Source: Calliopsis andreniformis | Taxonomy: Eukaryota; Arthropoda; Insecta; Hymenoptera; Andrenidae | Assembly: GCF_051401765.1 (NCBI RefSeq) | Contig: NC_135064.1 | Location: forward strand, 27,874,001 to 27,938,000 | DNA: 64,000 bases | Reading direction: 5' to 3' | Shown: positions 13,401 through 26,400 of the stretch, piece after piece | Layout of the letters: each line of letters starts with the position of its first letter | Position numbering within the stretch: position 1 is the stretch's first letter | The notes under the pieces: generated by a model | The model's database searches: none | Told to the model about the DNA's origin: nothing | Seen by the model: only the letters and a program-made list of their open reading frames with translations | Position numbers and translations under genes: made by a program

Positions 13401-15664
13401 CTGTGTAATTACAGATCGATGGAAGCTCTGATTATCTGCCAGATGAAAGGGTAGATGACAGAAGTGAATGGGAAATAGTAGAGCTTCATGATCGGGTGGC
13501 TCCAGTGGCGATGTCCGTAAACTGTGCTGCGTGCACTCAGGTGCTGCTGGCATTCTCAAATAACGGATCGCCGTGTGCTGTGCGTTGCTGCTAATTTACA
13601 GGATAGGAATATGAATTTGATTGCTGGTAATATAATCTCCTCCATGTGTCCTACCAGTCCTAACACCGAACACGTCAGGGTATTCTCTCCTTTTGCCATT
13701 CAAGTACGTATGTGTATCTACGAGATTAAAAAATTAAAAGAGTAAGAAGAGTAGGAAGAAAAGTAGGAAGCGGCAGATTTGTTGAAAGGTCATCGTCGAC
13801 CGATTAGACTGTTTAGCGACAATGTCGATTCGAGGGGAGTGCTTGGCGTTCCTTGGCTGTCGATCGAGGATGATGGGACGCATGGTGGGGTGTCGAGGTC
13901 AGCCTTCGTAAGATACACCGGCGCGGCAGTCGACGCAAGAGAGTCAAGCGCCACGGGGGTAAGACCTCGGTGCCCTGTAGAGGTCCAGGTCCCCGATTAA
14001 GAGGTTCTTCCTTATAGTTGTGCGGTTCGCGTAACTGGAGGAGAGTCCCCTCTCTCTTTCTTTGCTCTTGCTCTCTAGACAGCGTGGCTGCGAAACGCGA
14101 GATAGGAGATTCCGCCTTGCCACGGCATCCGGCTTCGTTTTCCGCGTTCCTCTTTTATCGCTTCTTTCATCGCTCTTCCTGTTAACCAGTTTCATGCTTT
14201 TCTTTGCCGACGATTTGTCTTCTTTCGATAATTTCTAAATTCTACATTTACCTGAGAATATTTCGAGTATTATAGAAAACTGTCAGGTGAATATGTACCT
14301 TAATGGATGGCCAGCTGATCGAACGATTCACCTGTAGTTTGGGGCTGGTCGCGTTCTCCGATACTTTTTACCTTGTTCTCCATGCTCTTCACAGCTCTCG
14401 GCTCCCCTTGCTCGCCCGTTTCGTCGGGAATGCTCCCTTCTCTTCTTTCCTCGCCCCAGCCATTCGGTTTGTTCTCGATGTCGGTTGGCAAGCTTCGGAG
14501 TGGCGCGGAAGGCTGGTGGGGTTGGCCAGACTGTAGAGATGGATGGAAGAGTTTTGTGGTGCGCGCCCACATAGCGGTAATGTAAGTCATGCTTCTTTAT
14601 GGACCGGCTCGTGACCCCGCTACTTGTAAACCGACTAAAGATTCAGAAATAGCCGTCATGGCACCATACCCTTTCCCTTTTCTCTTCTTCTTCCTCACTC
14701 TTCTCGCATGACCTCTCTGCAACACGACCTTTGCTTATTCTTTCTTTCCATATGTCTCGCCTACTAAGAGATTGCTGTAACTTATGTACCGTATTACGAT
14801 GGAAACGATGGGATCGCAGGGAGCGACATCGGAAAGTCGTAACCACTTCCCCTTGCCAGTTCTTTGCGCATTTCCTCACGCCCTCGTTTACTTGTACCTT
14901 GCACTCACGATCCACCACGAGTTAATTGTTTAGCCTCTTTCAAAAAGGAGACATTACTGTTAGTGAAACGGTAAGCACTTTGCGAACCTGTTTATCCCTT
15001 CCATTATCTTAGCGAACAGCTACACGAATAAACGGTTTCTAGGAAATTTAATTTTCATACTGTTCGCGAACAATTCACGAACGCTGATGCAGACACACCT
15101 TGAGATATCATTTCTCTAAATAGGATCGTCGGGGCAGGAGTCGAAAATCGGTCGGATGGAAGAAAAGAGCCTATGTGTTCGATACAGTCAGGGATCGAAC
15201 ATCTTACAATGAATCGGTCCTATGGAGGTGTCTCCCACGTTTTCGAGAGAAAACGAGCGATCGTCAGGATCGACAGGAGTCCGCATCGAACAGAGACGAA
15301 TGGTATCGACGCATAGAATAACATTACTGACCGCTATCTGCGTCACGCGTCAAACCGATACACGATCAATGATATCTCTTGCGTAGAAATGCGCAGTGGA
15401 TCCTGATTATTCACCACTCTTACGTATACGTCGGTATCGGACGATGTCGTTCTGTTCTGCTCGCCGGAAACGTGTCGAGGAATTTCTCTCGTGCGGCTGG
15501 AAAGAGCATGAACATTGGAAAGCAAAAGGAATGGAGGTAAGAGCGCGAGATTCTATACGATTCCATTAATATCGCGACGCAATACGAGTATGGCACGGAC
15601 ATGAGACTTTGGCAAACAGGATATCGAATTTTTTACAATTTTTCTACATTACTCATAAGGGATG

Positions 15665-15802
15665 TTAACCCTTCTGTGATAGAGCTACAGGGTATATTTT
15701 TTGCAATTCATCAATTCAGGGTAGTTACAACGTAAAAAAGCTATTCTTTACATTTACTGCTTTTTAGTTTTTAGTTAAAAAGGGTGGCAGCTAAAGGGTT
15801 AA
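15665..15802. mobile_element. Possible piggyBac-type MITE
   Basis: This 138-bp AT-rich segment is bounded on both sides by TTAA, the target duplicated by piggyBac-family transposons. The ends are inverted: TTAACCCTT on the left, and the right end on the other strand reads TTAACCCTTTAGCTGCCACC. CCC directly after TTAA is typical of piggyBac ends. The terminal match is only about nine bases including the target site, and there is no coding capacity, so it would be a non-autonomous and decayed copy. Chance is a real alternative in AT-rich DNA. Confidence 0.35.
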
Positions 15803-18117
15803 GAAAGTATATCACATTTATTATTCTATTACTAACACCTTTCTTTATGCACCGTCGTTTGCTCTTTGATCGTCCTCTCCAACGACAAAGTTCGAGTGAC
15901 GGTCGATGTCATGAATGACGTTCGACGCTCTTGTTGAAAAAGCCAGGTGAGCATCGCAAGCTCATTGTCGTAATCTGCGTCATCAGCACGCTCGAGAGGA
16001 GCTCTTGTGGCTCTCTCTTCGAGGCTACGTGTCAGCGTACAGAAACGAACGATCTCAAACGATATCGAACGGTACAGAGCAATAGAGTATGCGGGCGACA
16101 CTCACCGATCTTGGATCCGTCCTTTGAATGCCCTCTTTCCTTATAGAGACAGGGGACACTGATTTTAGACTTTCAAAAGTAAGTTACAATATTCACCCTG
16201 TCCCTTATTTTCTCGGACGACGCTAGATGAATAGTGTGAATGTAAGGTACTATTTATGTCTCATGCGAAGTCTCCTAAAAAATAGTAGAGACAATGATAT
16301 CCAGGGAACTTCTGACTTTCCTCGAAAAACAGATAGAACTAAATTATTTGCTACTTTAATTAACATTTAAAAGCACATGAAATGATCGCGAGGAATTGGG
16401 TGGTTAACGAGGATGCCACTATAAATGGAAAAGAAAGCCGAGGGAGTGGGACGACACAGCAGGGAAAGCTTGCGATCCGCTGGAGCATCGGGGGTAGAGA
16501 GAGAGAAGGGGCGAGGAAGAGTCGACGGAGATATCTCGGCGATTCGGCAATATCGCGCGGTCGACAAATTAGCGTTAATCCTAGGTCGTTAGCAAGATTG
16601 ATGCCAGGATTTCACTTAAGGGCGCAGCCGAAGGGAAAGTTTGGAGGGAATAGTGGTGGTAGACGTAGTCGTAGCATCCTCGCTGTCATTGTCGTTCTCG
16701 TCGGGTGCCTGTAATGAAGTGGGTGGACCGGTGACTGGCTGGTATAACACGAGTCGGGAAACCCTGAGTGGTTCCGACCGAAATACCTATATAGACGCGT
16801 TCTCGGAGACGTTGGACTAGAAGACGAAGGAAACGAGACGAAAGCTCGGAGCGAGAGGGTCGTGAAAGCACAGGGGATAGCAGAGAGAAACGAGCAAAGA
16901 GATTGCGCGAACGGGCGAACGAACGAACGGGCGACAGACAGAGAGGGAGGTTCGAGAGAATTGTACGGTGACCACGGATCAATCCACCCTCCATCGTCCA
17001 CCCTTGGTCCGAGGTTGATGTCTTCTCCCTTGGCCAAAAGGTCTACCCTGGAAAGTTCAGCCACGCTGGATTATTGACTCCGTGCAGAACCGTCGCGTTT
17101 CCCTCCGAAACTTTTTTTCCCTGTAAAGTAGCAAGCTCCAGTAGGTACTCGACGGAATGTCTAGTCACTGTTAATCGATGAAACAGATGCGACGATCTCT
17201 TTAGAATTCAAATGAAAATCTGTTTATGATTGGATTACCGTAACCAACTGGCTTATATGCATACGAATAGGTTTCTTAGCGCAGAGAAACATTCGTCCAG
17301 AGGCGAGAAAGCGAGAGGCGTCGGACGTCGCGTTCTTTGAACAGGACCGAGTCTCGTTCGAACGATGATCGGTTGCACATTGAAAAAACGCGTCGTAAAA
17401 TTTCGAGGCCGACGGATCGGCTCGATCTGCTGAAGCGTGGACGGCGGAAGGGTGAAAGGGAGCGACGAGTTCTCGCGTCCACGAATTCGGCACGGTTCGG
17501 CCGAGGTATGACGAGAAGAGCGAACCGATGACACGCCGCCTCGGGCCAAAATCTCCGAGAGCCTCGAGATCGGCCTCGCCTTTACCATGCCAGTCTCTTT
17601 TACCTTTCCCCTTCTTCGCTTCTATTCTCGTTTCACCTCTCTTCTCGTCGTCCCAAAGACGAGCCCTCTCTTGGTTCGTTCGTTCCTTCGGTCGTTCGCT
17701 CTAACTTTTACGAGCATCTTCTACCGAGGAGTCCCGTAATTGCCTCTTTAGCGGTAACCCCCCGGTCGGCTCATCCTCCCGCCTTACAACCGTCTCGTCG
17801 AACGCTTCTTTCATACCTTTTCACCCCCTCGCTCCTTTTCTTTCACTTCCCTTTCGCTCTTCTTCTCGAAATTGTGCCCCACCATTGCGTTTCACGCCGC
17901 GAAACTTCCCTCGCCTTCACGATGGAGAAATTCTTCGTTCTACAGTACATTATATTGAAATCTCTTATTATACAACTGCATGCTAAGGAAATAGAAATCG
18001 CAGTAAAGCCATAAACTCAACATAGGCACGAAACGCTATTAGTAGGCGTGGCAAAGAATTCGTATTCTCTTGTTTCACTTCTGTCAAAAGGCAATTGTTG
18101 AACGCGCGATCGACGTT

Positions 18118-18145
18118 GAGTATCGAGTATCGAGTATCGAGTATC
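18118..18145 (+). repeat. (GAGTATC)4 microsatellite
   Basis: Four perfect copies of a 7-bp unit, followed by a partial diverged copy. Confidence 0.9.
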
Positions 18146-21100
18146 GTACAAGTATCATGGAAGAGAAATGGTCTTTCTAGGACTGCCGCAGGAAACGTCG
18201 AGAGGAGCGGCCCGCCAGTCGATTTTCCGCCCTGAAAATCCTAATAATCGCGCTTCTCGGCCCCGATATTTCATTCCCGAGCAGGTTTTTTGAATCGTAT
18301 GCTCCACGTCTAAACCATTAGTCGTTTCCTCAGTTCAGGACAGCCGAGACCGCGAAGAGATACGGATCCTTGGAATGGGAAGACTAAGGGGACGCGGAGC
18401 CGAATCGAAAGTGGAAATTGGGAAGTAGCTGCGGTTGGTTGCACGGTTTGCACACTTTATTACGGCTAATTAATGAACTGAGCGAGAATGGTGGCGATGC
18501 TGGAGGAGGGCAGTGATGTCGAGCTAGAGTGCACCGGATCTGAACGTGCCAGTTGCTCCGTATCTGTCACGAGCGCTTCACGAGTCACGTTTACGGCTAG
18601 TCGTAACGGTCGTACGTGCTCGCCACGTAATTGATTCGTCTTGGACCAACCTCCGTATCCCAGTGGGCTCTCTGAGAATAACGATGATTCGCGTTCGCGA
18701 CGCTGTGTCACGCGAACGCGTCCCATCGAACAATCGAGATCTTTAACTCTACATACCTCGACTTACAGGACGCCTTGGACTTTGTTGCCTAGTCGATTCG
18801 CTGTCTGAGACTCGTCTTCTCATTCGTGATGTCTCTGAGCAAAAACTCGCATTATAGTACACTGTGCGAAAGACTTCACACAGATGGCTGGCCGAATCAG
18901 TTTCGAAGCCCTTCTGACTACCGGGAACCGATGCGATTTGCTGTAGGCATTTGAGCAGCAAAAGGGACGCCGAAACGAGAGTTGAAGATTGAAGTGAAAT
19001 CCCAAGAAGCGACATAGCGAGAGACTTTGAAATCGGTTCGTGGAGTCGCTGTATTTTCGCGACGTGCCTCGTGTCGTGTCGCCACGCTTCGAGGAAGCAG
19101 TAAAAAATCCGTCGGTAATGTTTAGGCGAGTAGGCTGGTGTCGTAGCTTGAAAAGTTCTACAAAGAAACGCGAATACGTAATGGCTGTGTCCCTATTATT
19201 ATCGTACACCCCTCGCGTTTAGGCGGTACTACTTTAAAGATGAGGAAATTGGAAGCTAAGTTTGCGATAAGGGTCGTTCGACGATCTGGCACGAGATCGC
19301 AGATAATCGGTGTCTCGGTTGAGGTTGCAGCCTTAATCGCCTCGAAGATATTAGGAAGCGGGGTGAATATGCAAAGTACGTTTTTCCTCCGACGACTGAC
19401 TCGGTGGAGTTGGGGGGGTATCGGTAGAAAGCTGGGGAATGGAAGCGCGGAGGGAGGAAATCTCTGCTCGGTCTTGGAATCGGTTTACGAGGCTCGTTAA
19501 AATATTAGTCAGGCGTAAGTTCTTGGTGACACGCGGCGCGATTCGCGCTGCCAGCCTCGAGGACGCTGTCGTCTATGCAAAATAATCGTTTCTTAATTGC
19601 GGAGTAATTGCAAATGCGAGAGGGAAGCGAGCTCTTCTTCGCGAGTCTCTCTTAAACTGTCGCCGTCTGTCGCCTCCATTATTCTCTAAAGCAACTTCGA
19701 CTTAACCCCTCGGAATTTTCGAAGAATTAGACTCGATGTTCCTATCCGACGATCTTCAACTTTTTTCGAAGAAGTGGCGGCTGTTTCGCCCGTCGAATCT
19801 TATGAGAGGCACGGTTTTCGTCGTTAACCGCGATTCGTAAAGATAACCGAGCGTTTTTTAAGCGATTTCGCCGCAGTTATCGCGACGAGAACGGTTTCGT
19901 AGGTTAAGAACGCGAAAAATATTATCCCTCCCCCTCCTGATTCTGGGCCTGTTCCGTTCCCTCGGCAGCCGGTGGATATCCCCCTCTGCGAAGAATCGCG
20001 TCGCTCTTCCACCCTGTCCTCCTCTCTTTTCCTGGCGCGGATAACACGTTGCAGTCCTTCATGCCGGTCGGCAGGAACCCCGTGAACAAACGGGCCGCCA
20101 GCCCGCCTTATCTCAAGACGCTTTAATGTGTTTAACCCAGCGAAGATAGTGGACAATTTATTGCTCCCTATTTTAGGCGTACTCTCTCCCTTTCTCTTCT
20201 CTCTTTTCCCTCCTTCTCTATTCTCTCCATTCCCTCGTTCTCTTCCACTGCCCCTTCGAGTTCACTTCTCTTCTAAAGTCTCTTGCTCCGTTCGTTCGTC
20301 TTTTCTTTATGCTCTTCCTCTCCTTTCACTTCACTCGTACAGTTTCTGCTCTGTTTTGATCGTGTACGTTTTCACTGTTTTTCTTTTCACCATAAGATAT
20401 GAGGAGACATATTGAGTAGCGCCTATTGTAGAAGAAGGGTCTTTTTATGAAGCACCAAGTAGTTCACTATATTCGCTATGCACGTGTCTTCAAAGGACCG
20501 TTTGCAAGCGTTGATGGAGCGTCGAGGAAAGCAAAACGCACCATCGCATCACGCGATGTATTAGCGACAGATGTTTTTCATCGGGCCTTCGCAGATCAAT
20601 GGGATTTTAAGCTGTCTCTGTACGATTTACTGTCCGATGATAACGTTAGGAACACGTGCCCCCACGATATAACTACTCTGTTTTTGGAAACTCGAGATTT
20701 CTCTTTCAGATATTTCTGCATTCTTTCATAATGTTCTATTATGCGCTGAATACGTACGGAATAAATTCGAAAATGGAACTCGACAATAATGAACATTTGT
20801 CATTTAGCATTATCTGGTTTTGTTTTCTTTTCATACAAACAGATATGTATTTTCTGTTCTAAAATATGGTGACAATAAATATTGTTTACAAAATATCGAA
20901 TGTTATTACGGTTAGAAACAAGATGAAGATCATATAAATATAGAATATTTCTTCAACGAACTGTCAGTTCGATAAGAAACCTAAGAGTTTGGTGATAGCG
21001 GAGCGTGAAATTCGAAAAAAAGAGAAGAAAAAACGAGGGGGTCAAGCAGATAAGCGCTGAGAGGTCGAGTACGTGATCGTGGAGAAGTAACGTGTAGACG

Positions 21101-21608
21101 TATGTTTTTGCGTTAATATCGCTCTCGTTTATGATGCGTCACATCGAAAACGCGACCTTTTCTCCCCCATTGCGCAATCGCTCCTACTGTTCACGACAGA
21201 TAGAATCAGCTTCTTTCTCGCGCCTCAATTAAATTCGATCGTTAAACGTCCAAGATCCCCGACAATTATCTGCTCGAACGATTAAACGATCAATCCTCCT
21301 TAGTCTAGTTCAAATTCCGCGCTCGATATTCGTCATTAGGAATGCGTTGTTATTTTTAATCATATAATCGACCACAGTGCGATACGAAGACGTTATAGAA
21401 TACGCTTCATTCTAAATATTACTCAGAAAAAAACTGCTTTTTGTCGCGTTAACTAAATGCACTGAATATCTTTTAGTTCATAGAATTTTGAACTACGTTA
21501 CACTGAAGACTCCAGGTTGTTCCGTTTGAACTGCGAGGAGAATTCTGCGACCAGAGCGGCAGGATCGAAGGAACAGGATTGGTCGTCACCGATTCACGGC
21601 CACGGTCG

Positions 21609-21650
21609 AGGTCACGACGGCGACAGGTAACGTTCGCCGAACTTTGACCT
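21609..21650. promoter_or_regulatory. Opposed AGGTCA half-sites
   Basis: AGGTCA at 21609-21614 and TGACCT at 21645-21650 (its reverse complement) lie 30 bp apart. The second, read on the minus strand, is AAGGTCAAAGTT, a DR1-like context. Chance half-sites are common. Confidence 0.2.
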
Positions 21651-22495
21651 TCCTCGTAAAAACTCCGAATTACCGGCCCGATGCAGCTGCAACCTATGCA
21701 AATGTATCCGGCAGGGACCAGTTAGACGTGATTCGACCAACGATACCGCTAAGAGCTGAAACGATATCGTTTTCGTAAAATTAAACGAAACAGCATGATC
21801 ATTGAATTAGTTTGTTCGCGAGACGAACAGCATTTCAGACAGGAAGCGATAAAACGAAAGCGAAAGGAGCAGATACAAAGATGGCTCTCGAGGGCTCGTA
21901 GCGATGCACAAATCGGCAGATGGTAATGCAATAACGTTACTAAATTTTCTGTCACGGGTTAATACCAAAGCGGTTTAATACGTTAAAACGGGAGAAAAGA
22001 TAGGGTGGGGGAGTGCGGCAGGTGTACGTTAATTTGACGCTTGCGAATATGAAGTGGCGATACATTCAATCAGCGTGGTCTATGTCACATTTTCCACCGT
22101 CGCGTTAAAAAGAGGATAAAAACGTATGTAAATATAATTTAGAAATGCAACGAAAAATGGCGAAACTCGCAGTTAAAGATAGAAATTAAAGCAGGGATAT
22201 CTAGATACTCGAAAGAAGGTTCCAGTGGTTCCAGTTCTCATGTATATAGTTTTCGCGTGCGAGGTGACGACAACCAGGGTGGCTTATTTTCCTTCCGAAA
22301 ACGTTCTGTGAAAGTAATGCTCGGAATGCGTGACCTTTCGATCGCGGCGTTGCGTCGGATTTTTCCGTGGACGGATTTAGCGAGCGTAACGGTAGACGGT
22401 TCTTTCCCGCGATTAGATATTTGCTTGTCGGGTTGCCGCATTGTCGCGCCGATCATTACGGCCAGCGATACAAAACGCGTGGCACGTGACTCGGT

Positions 22496-22515
22496 CTGAT
22501 TAAAATGTTAATCAG
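22496..22515. promoter_or_regulatory. 20-bp inverted repeat with two TTAATCAG arms
   Basis: CTGATTAAAATGTTAATCAG has perfect 8-bp arms around a 4-bp centre, giving two opposed ATTA homeodomain cores. A CACGTG E-box lies just before it at 22483-22488. Confidence 0.3.
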
Positions 22516-23422
22516 CGGGTCCCTCTCTGTGCCTCCCCCCTCTGTGCCTTTTCCTCTCTTTCTCATTCTTGCTCCCTCTTTGTCTAGCGCGCAATTTCTC
22601 CCCTGATCTCGCTCCTTCCTTTCTTCTCTGTCGCACGCGCGCAGCCAGTCGCGCCCTCTCGCTCGACCAGTTCCCCTCTCTTATCCGATACCCTTTCAAT
22701 AACTCGGTCCAGAGTTTCGTCGGTGAATGAGCCGGCCCCGTGGGTCCCGGTGCGCCCATACGCGTCTCCGGTTACCTCTGCGGATTAATTATGGGGTAGA
22801 TCAAAAGAGCATGCGACCACAAAGCGGGTAATGCAACGTGTGGTTCGTTTTCGATGAGGTACGTCTGCGGTTAAACATCGCACGCGCGCTGCTCTCGCCT
22901 CACGAAAACAGTTACCGAGGAACAGGCGGGGTCTCTACAGTGTTTCCTTGATATACATCGACTCACTGTTCACCTACGAGTTTTCAGCGTGGGACATGTT
23001 TTTCGAGACAACTGAAGCTCATGGTATCCCGCTTTAGTTTTATCAAAAATTCTGACTGACAGTGCTTGCATATACAACTCTAAGTGTAAATAATTCCAAG
23101 CTATAGCTTGAAATGAATCGCTATAGCGAATGAAACAACTAAGCTGTAATGAGGAAATACTGTACCTACACCTTTTCGCTACTGTAGTTCGATCAAACTC
23201 GATATGTATTGTTGGACAATGAAAATCTCCGTCAATCGAGTCGCTCTTCCTGTTTTTGACGAACTGAGACACACCCGTTCGCTTCTTTCACTGCTCTTCC
23301 GTTTACAATTCTGAGTGCTGATCCGCTACCTCCCCACTCTGCGTCTACTTCTTAAACGAAGATTATCAAAGTCCCGGGACTTTGGCGCGAGCGAGTACCC
23401 TTGACTCTTGGGTTATCGGAAG

Positions 23423-23436
23423 AGGTCAAAAGGTTC
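23423..23436 (+). promoter_or_regulatory. DR2-like nuclear-receptor motif
   Basis: AGGTCA, two A bases and then AGGTTC form a direct repeat with 2-bp spacing and one mismatch in the second half-site. The support is motif matching only. Confidence 0.18.
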
Positions 23437-26400
23437 TTCGATACGTTGGTAGACTGGAACGAAAAATGGGTAACAACATTTTTATTCCATACGCATTCAC
23501 GGTATTTACGCTTTGCATCTTCCATTCTATGCATTCTTTCGTCTGATATTGACACCCCTTTACTGCACGCGTCGCAAACGACAAACGGAAATTACTTTCC
23601 TTGTTTGCTTGGAAAGAAGATAAATTGGCATAACTTATGCGATGTGAAGTATCGGAATAATGATAATGATAATTTTCAATTTTGCTGTTTCATCCTCCCT
23701 TTAAATTCACACAGCAGTACAGATAGTGAGAAATTTGTTCGAATCAGCTATCTGCCCATCGAAAATGCTGTAGAAATTTTTTAGTAAAAGTTTCCTTGTG
23801 AGAAAAAGCCTTTACGAAAGCGGGTGCGAACTAGCTGAAACTCTGTTTGGCGATACCGAACAGGATTCCCATTTTGGGATTAAAACGACATATATACATG
23901 TTATTTTTACCCGTCATCTATGCAAAACGAAAAGTTCTACAGAGGTATTTAGAATTTTTTCCGTTTCACATGGTAGAACGCTTTCCAACTTTCATCTGGA
24001 TTTACGTGCACACGTTGGCTACCTATCTCACGTAAGCGCACGATGGACTAAACGCTTAGTTATTTCTCAAAGTAAATCCTAAATCACTCACTTGCACGTC
24101 TCACTCGCGTCGAAATAAATCCGTCATGTCCGACTGTCGCGTAAAGTTACCAATACCAATTTTGCATCGTTCTGTTCTCAATACACGCATCTTGCTAAGT
24201 TTATACGATTTTTTCACGCGTGTATGGAAGGTACAAACATATAAAAGATACACCTCGATGTTTGTTATTACCGATTGGTTTTATTTCGAGCACGATTAAT
24301 GAGGCGAGTAAATATCTTTGCAGGAGACTTGTTTAGCACGTTTCGGTTCTCACAAACTTGGATAGTTAGTTCGTAAACTGTTAATACCAGCAATTTCGCC
24401 CGTGAGAGCACGGAAGGAATTGCGAAAATGGTCTGCGAATTTCCGTTTGTTCGTTCCCCGGTTATTTGCGTATCGATATTCCGGTAATTTCCGAGGGAGG
24501 GTGTAAAAGGCGGTCGGGAGGCGTCGGTGCTCTGCTGGAAATCTCTCGATGGATATTCACCGGGGAGCAAAGGCGAACGCCTCCAGGCGTATTTATGAAT
24601 TCATGCCGCAGATGCGCATAATGGCGCTGATTCGTGACATTTGATTAGAGCATTGTCGCGACTCACCCCACTGTTACTCCCGCCGTTTTCTACCTCTTCG
24701 TAACCGGTGGCACGACAGTGCGGTGGCGTACCGCAATCGCAACCCTTGTACGCGTTTCCTCTTCTCGGTCATTGAGTCGCGCCACCGGTCATTATTTTCC
24801 GATTCACCGATCGTGACGATTTCATCGCAACCTTTCGCCTCGAAATCACGCACCACCCATTGCTACCGTTCGCTACCTTTACAATACGATTCGCGTCCCG
24901 TTACCACCGAGAATGGGGTGCAGACCGCATGACATCGAGCTATGCGTCGCTGCTTTTTATTCGTTGATGTTCTACGCGTGCAACGATTTCAATTCAACTC
25001 GTTCTCGTTCCCTATTTAACCGTTGCTTCGAGATCGTTTCAAAATCGACGACTTCTTGTCTCAACGTTGCATTTTCAGAGCCACACGAAGAAAAGGAAAG
25101 TGAAGGCAAGGGAAAAAATGATGGAAAAAAAAGAAAGTGAGTGGAGGTCGTAGAAGTGGCTGATGTTCGGAAGATAGTCACAAGCCTAAAAGGTTGAGGA
25201 ACCCTGTAGACGTTATCGCAATTCCACGAGGGTCAGATTGTAAAACTAGAACTTAGCAACTGGTTGTTAATACTATTATATCTACTCCGATGCTACGCCA
25301 TCGAAGTTCAACGGAGACGTTTCCTTCTCTTCGACCACCCCTGTCTTTCTCAAGAGTTATCTCTACATCCATCCATATACCCATCCGTCCATCCATTTAA
25401 CCATTCACCCGTCCGCCCGTTCATCTATTCTCGCTGCTCTCGCCCTCTCCGTTCCTCTGTCACCGTCTCTCTGTCTTGCGTTATTCGGTGGGTTTCGAGA
25501 GAAGCTGAGAAGAGCGTATCCTCGCGTTATGGTCGGGGTAGTCGTATCGCCCGCGGGTTGGTAACGAGGTTACAGACTCATCTCCTACTCGACCGACGAC
25601 TCGAGCCCTCGGTTCATCAGGCCACAATATTACTAATCAGCGCGAGAATTGGCCCGGGCGGTAAGTGCCCTTCGGATTGCCAATTCACGCTGCCACGCGG
25701 AGCGACCGATGCGCTTCGAGTCAGAGTCGAATTCTTGGATCAGCTGCGTTTCGTGACTTTTCTTTTTAGTTCTCAGTTGTCTTCTCAGTGTAAATCCACT
25801 AATTTAATGGGGCAGAACAGGGATATGGATACCAGTAGAAATGCTTCTAATTTTCTCTTAACTAGAAGTCTATTTCAATTAATACGTTGATGTCGATCGA
25901 TTCAGGCTACACGTTCCTCGAACTTGGCAACTATTTAGTAGTTCCGGGAGACCTTAATGAATAGTCACCAAGGGAATCGTTAGGCGTAACTGGAGGTGTA
26001 TCAATTCCATTCGCCGATCTGATTACGTCCCGCCTAATTATAACGCATCACGACCGTAATTAATAGTAGACTCATGGTTTCAGCGGAACGTCTTGTCTTC
26101 TGGATTTCATGTAGAATTCTATGAATGGAATATCGGAAGATCGTGAACAATTTTACATATTAATTTTGCATTTAATAGTATACGATAAGAAAATAAGTTC
26201 ATTTTTTACTGTCGACTAATTAAGACTCTTTAAAGCAAGAGATGCACGTGGAAAATTGTAGTGCGAAACGATTTCTTCGAAAACAGGTCCCGTCGAAGAT
26301 TTACAGCGGCTATTCTCTTAGCGCAGGCTCTCGCACCGCCCCTACCTATTGTCCATACTCCTGAACCCGTATCTTTCTTCTAATGCGCGCTTATTAATAA

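Larger units (their letters stand above)
1..15660. other. Gene-free distal 5' flank, part 1
   Basis: I see no recognisable exon, RNA gene or transposon protein on either strand. Open frames are short, overlap on both strands and lack family motifs. Composition alternates between CpG-rich blocks (about 1-900, 3900-5600, 12650-14600) and AT-richer blocks (about 2300-2650, 10740-10850, 11200-11650). Pyrimidine-rich stretches lie near 4.75-5.05, 10.61-10.69 and 13.0-13.3 kb. Small repeats are listed separately. A 14-bp perfect palindrome, ATCGATATATCGAT, lies at 11663-11676. Confidence 0.6.

Noticed and set aside
25201..25210. ACCCTGTAGA, resembling the miR-10 start
   Set aside because: It diverges immediately after this decamer and no precursor fold is seen.
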